DNA from: DATEMK01 sp035275625
GTDB lineage: Bacteria; Bacteroidota; Bacteroidia; AKYH767-A; OLB10
DNA length: 14,245 bases
Reading direction: 5' to 3'
Assembly (NCBI GenBank): GCA_035275625.1
Contig: DATEMK010000269.1
Coordinates: 1-14,245 of the forward strand
Shown: positions 6,157 through 12,813 of the stretch, one piece after another
Position numbering within the stretch: the first letter of the stretch is position 1
How the letters are laid out: every line of letters starts with the position of its first letter
Translations under genes and position numbers: made by a program
Notes under the pieces: model-generated
The model's input: only the letters and a program-made list of their open reading frames with translations
What the model was told of the DNA's origin: nothing
The model's database searches: none

Positions 6157-6870
6157 AAAAGCAAAAACAAGGTCACGCAAAGCAAACTTGCGATTATTAA
6201 AAGCATATCTAAGATCAGTAAAAGCAAAACTATAGTCACAAAGAGCATTGTAATGACAATCAATAGCTGAGAGAAGGTTACGAAAAGCATAGTGATGATC
6301 ATTAAAAGCAAAGACATGGTGATGAAAAGAATACGGATGGTCACAGAAGGATGAGCCCCCATGACCAAAAGTGAATTGACGGACACGTAAAGCAAAGCCA
6401 TGGTGACTAAAAGATTGTTGATGGTCAGAGAAAGCTGACCCACGATGACTAAAAGTGGATTTATGGTCACGAAAAGCAAAGACATGGTTGACAAAAGTGC
6501 AGGCACGGTCATCAAAAGCAGAGCCATGGTGACTAAAAGCAGACCTTAAAAATGCAAAAGCAGAATTGAAGATATGAAAAGCACGGTTCAAGAAACCAAA
6601 AGTAAGGTTGAAGATACAAAAAGTTCATCAAAGGTGAGAAAAAGCAAAATTAAAGAAAGGAAAAGTGAAGGCAAAGAATATAAAAGCGAGGTTGTAGTGA
6701 CCAAAAGCAGAGTTGCAATCACCAAAAGTTGAGTTGTAATTACTAAAAGATGAGTTGATGTGACTAAAAGTCGAGTTGAAATATCTAAAAGAAGAGTTGA
6801 AATGATTAAAAGCAGAGATGAAGCGACTAAAAGAAGAGTTGATGCGACTAAACGAAAGGCTTTCTTATTA
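6157..6870. repeat. 34-unit diverged 21-bp tandem repeat array in perfect register
   Basis: An AAAAG(C/T/A)-type core occurs at 6157, 6178, 6199, 6220 and so on to 6850, always 21 bp apart, with no insertion or deletion over 33 intervals although individual units differ widely (degenerate cores at 6178, 6241, 6262, 6346, 6388, 6430 and 6850). Units from about 6283 to 6555 favour ATGGT(G/C)AC before the core; those from 6682 to 6849 favour AGAGTTGA after it. In phase on + the unit encodes roughly T-K-S-R-V-E-M but is broken by stops at 6268, 6352, 6388, 6436, 6547, 6730 and 6751. Two antisense frames are open for over 100 codons, which I read as composition, not genes. The array lies between the island and the minus-strand protease gene. 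Its function is unknown; 21 bp is close to two helical turns. Confidence 0.92.
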
Positions 6871-6997
6871 ATAATGAATAAGATGATAAAAATCGGTAAT
6901 CTGTCATTATGTCAAAGAAGTTATAGCAAGCAAATTTTTTTAAATCCACCTGTCGGCTTACATGTTCTGCCGGATTTTTATTAACGGGCTTAACTTC

Positions 6998-8473
6998 CTA
7001 TTCCGTTTTCACCATTTTAATTGTTTCTGCATATTCATTGTCTGAATATTTCAGAAAATAAACCCCGGGCAACATGTTGCCGGTTTCAATTTCAACACTG
7101 AAAATACCCTGCTGAATTTTTTCACTGTAAAGGATTTCTTTTATAATCCTTCCTGCAACATCACAGAGAGAAAGCGTAACTGGTTTTTCCTCCGGTAAAT
7201 TAATTTTAATTTCCAGCGTTTTATTAAAAGGATTCGGCAACGCCTGTAATTTTTTCCCTTTAAAATCGCCTGCCTGCTCAGCAGTGACAGGTTCTTTCCC
7301 TGTTCTGTAAGTCAGCGGGCCCCAGCAGCCTTCGAGACGCGCGGTAAAATGGCATCCTGCTGTTGCAGTAAATCCGACATTGAGTGTAATTTCATTTTCT
7401 GCATCATACGCTGAAAGCACACCGGGATTAATTGTGCGGGTTGAAGTAATGAAATCGGATGCCTGGTATGAATAGTTTGATACCTGCGTGCCCGAAAGAG
7501 TGAAAGAAGCATTGCAATTGGAAAGATAAGGGCAATCCAGATAATCACGCAAATTAACAGCAGCATACACCATGCGGTCTATCTGGTCACTGCTGAAATA
7601 AACCTGGCAGCCATTAGCATAGCTCATCAGGTTCTGCTCATCAGGATTATAATTTGAAGCCGGACAATCATCTGTATTTCCGATAACAACATTACAGCCG
7701 CTCCAGTCATTGGGATCAGCAGGAGTATCACAGCACAAATCTCCTTCGGTAGTGCAATTATAGCAGGAGTTAATTATGCTGCGTGTTATGTTTTCTTTTA
7801 TAGTCACATTGGCGGTATCTTTTCTTGTCTGATGTGTATGTTTCAAATTAAAATAATGACCTACTTCATGAGCCAGCAGCCAGTCTGTTCCTATATCATC
7901 ATTGTTCATAATGATCCAGTCATGACAATTTGCAAGACCCGATGGACCTACCGACCAGTTCCATCCATCTGTATTCACCCAGTAAATATTCAGCACATTG
8001 GTAACGTTGTTAGCATTTGCCATCAGGTATTCAGCAGTCGTTTGCCCGCAATAACTCTCCCATTCAAAATCAAATACCGTGTTGTACCATGTAGTATTAT
8101 TAATATAATGAACAGGCTGGCATTGAAAAAATTCCATTCCGAGGGTGGCAAATTTTACATTTGCTGCTGCCAGTTCAGCCTCCACTTCTTCCTGCGTGGA
8201 TCCGCCTGTACCGCCTGTAGTGCGAAGAATATGCAATTGAACAGGTATATTATAGGTATTTGCTAATGTAATTCTACCCGTTGCCCGCTGATCAATTACA
8301 CTCTGGCGATAAGCATTGTATTGTTCCTGGTCCATTTCATCAGGAGGGCAAAATCTATGCTTTAAAGACTGTGGATTGTTATTAGTTGTTTGCTGACCTG
8401 TCTGAGCATATACAGGTGCTGTAAAGATGATTGCAATCAATAACAGTTTTGGTATTTTATATATTTTTTTCAT
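6998..8473 (-). CDS. Secreted M43-family zinc metallopeptidase with T9SS type A sorting domain
   Basis: 491 aa from the ATG at 8473, preferred because it begins a typical signal peptide (MKKIYKIPKLLLIAI…VYAQT); the upstream ATG at 8515 would add 14 residues before it. The zinc site is HEVGHYFNLKH (His202, Glu203, His206, His212). It is followed by the cysteine-rich GDLCCDTPADP segment and a Met-turn NLMSY with CQVYFSSDQIDRM, the pattern of cytophagalysin/pappalysin (M43) enzymes. About the last 80 residues form a T9SS sorting domain (LPNPFNKTLEIKI… GVYFLKY… IKMVKTE), so the protein should cross the outer membrane through the type IX system and lose this domain. The gene lies 54 nt downstream of the tail-fibre-like gene on the same strand, probably one operon. 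The native substrate is unknown; extracellular protein degradation is inferred. Confidence 0.9.
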   Translation of the reverse strand: MKKIYKIPKLLLIAIIFTAPVYAQTGQQTTNNNPQSLKHRFCPPDEMDQEQYNAYRQSVIDQRATGRITLANTYNIPVQLHILRTTGGTGGSTQEEVEAELAAANVKFATLGMEFFQCQPVHYINNTTWYNTVFDFEWESYCGQTTAEYLMANANNVTNVLNIYWVNTDGWNWSVGPSGLANCHDWIIMNNDDIGTDWLLAHEVGHYFNLKHTHQTRKDTANVTIKENITRSIINSCYNCTTEGDLCCDTPADPNDWSGCNVVIGNTDDCPASNYNPDEQNLMSYANGCQVYFSSDQIDRMVYAAVNLRDYLDCPYLSNCNASFTLSGTQVSNYSYQASDFITSTRTINPGVLSAYDAENEITLNVGFTATAGCHFTARLEGCWGPLTYRTGKEPVTAEQAGDFKGKKLQALPNPFNKTLEIKINLPEEKPVTLSLCDVAGRIIKEILYSEKIQQGIFSVEIETGNMLPGVYFLKYSDNEYAETIKMVKTE

Positions 8474-8527
8474 CTGATCTGTTTTTTGAGATTTGAATAA
8501 ATAAAACAATATCATAATTTGCTTCTG

Positions 8528-9976
8528 TTATTCATTATTGCTTTTTACCATTGCAGTTTTTATTTCATCAATTTCTTTTTTAAGCTGCAGGATATACAAA
8601 GCCTGTTCTTCTATTTTCTCAAGCAATTTACTTTGCATTTCTCCGACATGAAAACCTTTTTGTGCTGAAATATCTTTTGCTGACGGCATTCCGGGCAAAT
8701 GCTTATTCTCTTTGATTGATTTTTCAAGTTCATCTAATGATTTTAATTTATAGTTATCATTAAAAACATAGTCGGGCCAGTTTGCTTCTAATTCAACTTT
8801 CACCTCTTCGCAGATAATCTTTCCGCCAACAGAAACTATATATCCTGAAGCAGCATCCGTAGTGCCTATGCGCAATGTTGCAGAATAGGTAGTGCCATTA
8901 AAATATCCTGCCCAATAATTTTCCGATCCGGAAGCAGTTCCATATACACCATAAGCAGGCGTGGTTGCAGAACCACCATCGGCAAAACCATACACACCAT
9001 AATTGCCACTGCCTCCGGTAGCAAATCCCCTGATTCCATAATTAATACCACCTGCTCCTGTTACAGAGCCGTAAACCCCATATCCGCTTCCTGCTCCTGC
9101 GCTGGTTGTATTGGCATATACACCGTATGTTGTCGAAGCTGAATTAAATGTATTTGTAAAATATCCTGAACGGGAAGCGGTAGAATTGGAAACATGTAAC
9201 GGATAGCTTGGATTCGTAATTCCTATACCGACTAAATCACTTGCATATACATTTCCGTTAGGAAAATAAGCTGCATAATTTGTTCCTGTTCCCGAAGCTT
9301 CTGCATACACGCCATAGTTAGTTGCTCCTCCGGATGCAAATCCTTTTATTCCTGTATTGATACCTGTTCCGCCACTGGCGTCAAAGCTTCCCCCGCGCTT
9401 GTCTCCGCTTCCGGTTCCGAATGCTCCTGAATAAATTCCGAATGTTGTAGATGCTGAAGAAGTAGTGTTATAGAAATAAGCGGTGCGCAGTTCTGTTGAT
9501 GATTGAGCATGCAAAAGAAACAAGGGTGTCGCAGTTCCTATTCCTATACGCGTACCGTTATCATAAAGCGAACCGTTGATCAGGGAAATTCCATCCCAGC
9601 GTGGAACACGGTTTAGCGCTAATACCCCCACCTGAGGATCAGTTTCTGAAGTTATATAGCCAGCGGATGCATGATTACCCCATCCGAAAGCGGAATTCCA
9701 GTTGTCCGAGTTTCCTCCTGTGGCAGTAATTGTTCCGCTTACATCAAGTTTGCTTGCCGGTGTTCCCGCCCCGATTTTTATATTACCGTTTCCGGTTACT
9801 ATGATCCTCACATTATCATTCGTGCGGATCTTAAATGCCGTGTTATCGGTGGTTCCGATAAAATTGTCAGCAGCACTGGTGCCTGCATTTCCAGTTAAAG
9901 ACCATGATTGTCCGCTTACATTCAGGTAAGCTGCCATAAAGCAGCATGTTGTTGCAATAAATGTTTTTGTTTTCAT
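8528..9976 (-). CDS. Secreted tail-fibre-like repeat protein with C-terminal coiled coil
   Basis: 482 aa from the ATG at 9976, which gives a clean signal peptide (MKTKTFIATTCCFMAAYLNVSGQ); an in-frame ATG at 10024 adds 16 residues ahead of it. After an N-terminal beta-rich part (SWSLTGNAGTSAADNFIGT, GIGTATP) there are two related modules of Gly/Ser/Ala-rich beta repeats with YGVY, YGIRG and AGYFNG motifs, each introduced by LHAQSS or LHVSNS. The C-terminus (VGGKIICEEVKVE, WPDYVF, LPGMPSAKDI, GEMQSKLLEKIEEQ) is the conserved tail of a common Bacteroidota family and ends in a coiled coil, probably a trimerisation element as in phage tail fibres. No T9SS sorting domain is evident. It is the first gene of a likely two-gene transcript with the M43 peptidase. 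Surface or fibre role inferred. Confidence 0.85.
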   Translation of the reverse strand: MKTKTFIATTCCFMAAYLNVSGQSWSLTGNAGTSAADNFIGTTDNTAFKIRTNDNVRIIVTGNGNIKIGAGTPASKLDVSGTITATGGNSDNWNSAFGWGNHASAGYITSETDPQVGVLALNRVPRWDGISLINGSLYDNGTRIGIGTATPLFLLHAQSSTELRTAYFYNTTSSASTTFGIYSGAFGTGSGDKRGGSFDASGGTGINTGIKGFASGGATNYGVYAEASGTGTNYAAYFPNGNVYASDLVGIGITNPSYPLHVSNSTASRSGYFTNTFNSASTTYGVYANTTSAGAGSGYGVYGSVTGAGGINYGIRGFATGGSGNYGVYGFADGGSATTPAYGVYGTASGSENYWAGYFNGTTYSATLRIGTTDAASGYIVSVGGKIICEEVKVELEANWPDYVFNDNYKLKSLDELEKSIKENKHLPGMPSAKDISAQKGFHVGEMQSKLLEKIEEQALYILQLKKEIDEIKTAMVKSNNE

Positions 9977-10308
9977 GATGTTATATTTTTTGTTTGTTAA
10001 AATAATATTAAAAGTAAAAAACATTTAGTTACGATCATCAACTTTTTATCAACAGCTCCTTTTTGAAGTGGGCTGCTAATACAATCCTGTATATAAAGCG
10101 AAGCTTCTGTTAATCATATTTTGTCCTGCCATAGTCTTTGCAATTTTTGCGAAACGATGAATCAATCGTAAAGCGCCCCATTGCATCTTCTATCCTGCAG
10201 GTAAAAATAAACGCTGATTAAAAAACATTTTGGCGGGAGCATAGAGAATGAAAATTTTTTCATAATATTGTTTCATAAAAAAATTACCTTTACCTAAACC
10301 CGTTTCAA
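9977..10308. other. Divergent intergenic promoter region
   Basis: This 332-bp stretch separates the minus-strand tail-fibre/protease pair from the plus-strand T9SS cargo gene and must hold both promoters. A candidate for the minus strand is listed. For the plus strand, TACCTTTA at 10285-10292 resembles the -7 element, but the nearest TTG (10268-10270) is only 14 nt away, so I do not call it. No RNA gene or repeat was seen. Confidence 0.5.
10009..10041 (-). promoter_or_regulatory. Candidate Bacteroidota promoter for the tail-fibre/protease pair
   Basis: On the minus strand TTG (10041-10039) is followed after 22 nt by TACTTTTA (10016-10009), one mismatch from TAnnTTTG. Spacing is slightly longer than usual. 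Initiation would fall about 25 nt before the ATG at 9976, which also argues against the start at 10024. Confidence 0.3.
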
Positions 10309-11670
10309 ATGAAAACATTTTTATTAAAATTCCCGGCTTCATTAATACCTGTACCCGTGCTGAATCTTATTATTCTTGCCATTGCTTTTATCATAGCTTC
10401 ATCTCAAAATAGTTTTGCCCAGTCTCAAAAATCCGGCAAATATTCATCTCAAATGCTGCAACCCCGGCTGACGATTTGCAATGAAGGAGTTGCTGAAAAA
10501 TGGGAAGAGCCTGTTATAGAGAATGAAATTCTCCCGGACCAGGCCATAAGGCTGCATCCGCACAACGATAATTACAGCGCTGCCCTGAATCCGGGTCACA
10601 CGCTTATTCCCGGGACGAATTATGTGTACAGCGGTTTGGGAGGTGCAACTCTCCAACCGGGTGAATACACAGGCTGCTTTAACCCGGCACCGGATCATAC
10701 AGTGTGGTTTTCATTTTTTGCCGATCAGTCGTCCATGTGGATTGCAGTTAAACCCAGTTACCTTGTATGCCCAACCTCTTTCGCAATGGCAGTTTACCCG
10801 GCAAGCATCAATCTACCAACCAACCCGGTGGCATGTTTGAATTATTTCCCGGCAAACAATTCTAATTTTCTTAGTAAATTAGAGTTAACCGGGTTAAATG
10901 TGGGTTCAACCTATGTCGTGCAGCTTGCTTTTCGCAACAATACTATCTGTAATTCAAATTTGTATAATCGCTATGGCATTAAAATCGGGCATCCCGCATC
11001 ATGTATAACGTGTGCTGACATCTGCGGTCCGATATGCGCACTGACAGGCCCTAATCCGCCAACAGCCAACCAGGTAAAAGCATCATGTCCGGCCTTTGAT
11101 TTGCAGCCGCCTGTGAATAATTTTGACATTCAGACAAGGTGTTATTCTTTTACGGCTCCGAATGATACAGTTTACTTGCAGCAGATTGTTAATTCTTATT
11201 GCAGTCCGGGGAATACTCTTATATTTACTTATTCCCTGTACAATTCAACCTGTGTGTTTATTCAATCAGGAAATGTTTTTGCAAATAACGGAATAACAAA
11301 TCTGTCCCCCGGTCAGACCTATAAGCTATGTTTTACTTTGCAGTCGGCCTGTACCTGGGATTCTTTATCATGGCCTTATGTGTATGCTTTTTCCCCCGTG
11401 CCTGCAAGGCTCCCGCTGGGATCAGCTGATCTCAGCATTGTTCCAAACCCGGCAATGAATGACATTACCGTTTCTTATTCATTGCCTCAAAACACCAGCG
11501 GAATTTTTGAATTCTCCGACATGAACGGAAAAAATATTTTTAAACGTACATTGCCAGCGTTATCCACCTCGCAAAAAATAAATATTTCCTCTCTTCATCC
11601 CGGCATTTATTTTTATACCGTAAAAGATGCAAAAGGAAATGCAACGCATGGTAAGCTGGTGAAGGAATGA
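10309..11670 (+). CDS. Secreted T9SS cargo protein with two beta-sandwich modules and type A sorting domain
   Basis: 453 aa. A long signal peptide ends near residue 38 (NSFAQ before SQKSG). Two related modules follow: GCFNPAPDHTVWFSF with GLNVGSTYVVQLAF in the first, and RCYSFTAPNDTVYL with NLSPGQTYKLCFTL in the second. Both are cysteine-containing and beta-rich and resemble the pre-peptidase-C-type/adhesin-like domains common in Bacteroidota secreted proteins. The last 80 or so residues (LSIVPNPAMNDITVSYSLP… HPGIYFYTVKD… GKLVKE) are a T9SS type A sorting domain. No catalytic motif is visible, so a binding or structural surface role is more likely than an enzyme. It is transcribed away from the tail-fibre/protease pair and is apparently monocistronic. 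Function unknown. Confidence 0.85.
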   Translation: MKTFLLKFPASLIPVPVLNLIILAIAFIIASSQNSFAQSQKSGKYSSQMLQPRLTICNEGVAEKWEEPVIENEILPDQAIRLHPHNDNYSAALNPGHTLIPGTNYVYSGLGGATLQPGEYTGCFNPAPDHTVWFSFFADQSSMWIAVKPSYLVCPTSFAMAVYPASINLPTNPVACLNYFPANNSNFLSKLELTGLNVGSTYVVQLAFRNNTICNSNLYNRYGIKIGHPASCITCADICGPICALTGPNPPTANQVKASCPAFDLQPPVNNFDIQTRCYSFTAPNDTVYLQQIVNSYCSPGNTLIFTYSLYNSTCVFIQSGNVFANNGITNLSPGQTYKLCFTLQSACTWDSLSWPYVYAFSPVPARLPLGSADLSIVPNPAMNDITVSYSLPQNTSGIFEFSDMNGKNIFKRTLPALSTSQKINISSLHPGIYFYTVKDAKGNATHGKLVKE

Positions 11671-11700
11671 ATTTCTTTAACCCGCAACGGCTTCCGTTTC

Positions 11701-11734
11701 CCGGCAGGAGGTTCTTTTTTTTCGTTCCTCCCGG
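11701..11734 (+). terminator. Possible bulged hairpin after the T9SS cargo gene
   Basis: CCGG(CAG)GAGG at 11701-11711 can pair with CCTCCCGG at 11727-11734 around a T-rich loop, leaving a 3-nt bulge. It begins 30 nt after the stop codon. There is no downstream T-run, so terminator function is uncertain. Confidence 0.3.
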
Positions 11735-11800
11735 TAAGGAAATTAATTTAAGATGGAAAAACCGGGTAATCCCTGATCCGGCATTTCCATGCAAATAAAT

Positions 11801-11831
11801 TTGACTTGCATTGAAAATAGTCTTAATTTCG
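11801..11831 (+). promoter_or_regulatory. Candidate Bacteroidota promoter for the coiled-coil gene
   Basis: (T)TTG at 11800-11803, a 20-nt spacer, then TAATTTCG at 11824-11831, one mismatch from TAnnTTTG. The predicted start of transcription lies roughly 40 nt before the ATG at 11878. Confidence 0.5.
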
Positions 11832-11877
11832 TGCCTCTGATTAACAGGGAAAAGCAGATCCTAATCAAAAATAAATT

Positions 11878-12813
11878 ATGGCTGAACAATACGCTGACAC
11901 TGCAAATTTTGACAACAAAGAACAAGATTCCCGCAAGGTAATTGTTATTGTTGTTATCTCGATTCTTCTTGGTGTAAACGGGCTTTTATTATGGCAATTT
12001 TTTGACAAGAAAACGCACCTGGAAGAGGTAAACAAAACGCTCGATTCCACGATTGCCGAACGCGATGCTATTTCCTCTGAGCTGAAGAAAATGAAAGATG
12101 AGTATGATAAAATTAACCAGGAAAACGCGGGCCTGCAAAGCCAGCTTTCCGCCAAGGATGAAGAGATAAAATCAAAAATTGCTGAAATACAGCGCCTGGT
12201 AAATTCCGGTGATGCCGCACAATTGCGAAAAGCAAGAGAAGAGCTGAATCAGCTGAAATCAATGAATCAAAATTATGTGGTGCAGGTAGATTCGCTGAAA
12301 AAATTGACGGATGATTTGAATAAGCAAAACCTTTCTTTGAATGAAACGCTGACCACTGAAAAAGGAAAAGTGGAAAGCCTGACACAGGAAAATTCACTCC
12401 TTGCAAATAAAGTTGCAGTCGGCTCTGTGCTCAGGACGATGGATGTTTCTGCAATGGGCGTGAGATATAAATCAAATGGAAAAGAAAGCGAAATAAATAA
12501 AGCTTCCAAGGTTCAGAAAATAAAAACATGCTTTACCGTTCTTGAAAACATAGTGGCTGATAAAGGGTCGCGGGATGTTTTCGTGCGTGTATTAAGCCCT
12601 GACGGATCTGTTTTAACTACCACGCAGGAAACATTTATGTACAACAGTTCGGCAACACTTTATACAGTCAAAGATTCATTTGATTATAACAATGAAAAAA
12701 CCAATGTTTGCGTGTATTTTGATAAAGGTTCAGCTTACAGTAAAGGAAAGTACTCCATTGAACTTTATAGCGGAGGTTACCAGATTGGTTCCACTTCGCT
12801 TGTTTTGAAATAA
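11878..12813 (+). CDS. Membrane-anchored coiled-coil protein of unknown function
   Basis: 311 aa. A short charged N-terminus (about 20 residues) precedes one transmembrane helix (VIVIVVISILLGVNGLLLWQF, about residues 22-41), then a long heptad-rich coiled coil (about 45-185: LEEVNKTLDSTIAERDAI, LKKMKDEYDKI and similar, with a short break near SGDAAQLRK). A compact beta-rich C-terminal domain (about 187-311) contains GVRYKSNGKE, IKTCFTVLEN, DVFVRVLSPDGSVL and GKYSIELYSGGYQIGS. The topology suggests an inner-membrane anchor with the coil and C-terminal domain in the periplasm. I associate this layout, especially the VRVLSPDG domain, with a conserved Bacteroidota hypothetical family but know no function. 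The gene has its own candidate promoter, and its TAA directly abuts the stop of the opposing outer-membrane gene. Confidence 0.85.
   Translation: MAEQYADTANFDNKEQDSRKVIVIVVISILLGVNGLLLWQFFDKKTHLEEVNKTLDSTIAERDAISSELKKMKDEYDKINQENAGLQSQLSAKDEEIKSKIAEIQRLVNSGDAAQLRKAREELNQLKSMNQNYVVQVDSLKKLTDDLNKQNLSLNETLTTEKGKVESLTQENSLLANKVAVGSVLRTMDVSAMGVRYKSNGKESEINKASKVQKIKTCFTVLENIVADKGSRDVFVRVLSPDGSVLTTTQETFMYNSSATLYTVKDSFDYNNEKTNVCVYFDKGSAYSKGKYSIELYSGGYQIGSTSLVLK

Noticed and set aside
6041..6157. 38-aa frame MGEELIEELF… ending at the array
   Set aside because: Short, without upstream signals, and overlapping the structured repeat; no evidence that it is translated.
6138..6527. 129-aa antisense hydrophobic Leu-rich frame
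   Set aside because: Also a shadow of the repeat array; low-complexity and with no independent support.
6154..6591. 145-aa antisense frame with Phe every seven residues
   Set aside because: It is the in-phase reverse reading of the 21-bp array. A second antisense frame over the same DNA is open too, which points to composition rather than a gene.
6157..6870. CRISPR array
   Set aside because: The 21-bp units are contiguous with no spacers, and there are no cas genes.
6942..6977. Possible terminator hairpin AAATCC…GGATTTTTA
   Set aside because: The stem is only 6 bp with a 24-nt loop, and the T-run is on the plus strand, where no accepted gene ends; on the minus strand it is followed by A's.
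6760..6984. 74-aa plus-strand frame starting in the array (MTKSRVEISKRRVEM…)
   Set aside because: It is only the stop-free right end of a frame broken seven times upstream, and it runs into non-repeat DNA with no conserved end.
7832..8266. 144-aa plus-strand frame inside the M43 protease gene
   Set aside because: Antisense shadow; the minus frame carries a signal peptide, zinc motif and sorting domain.
10285..10292. TACCTTTA as -7 element for the T9SS cargo gene
   Set aside because: The only nearby TTG is 14 nt upstream, shorter than the normal spacing.
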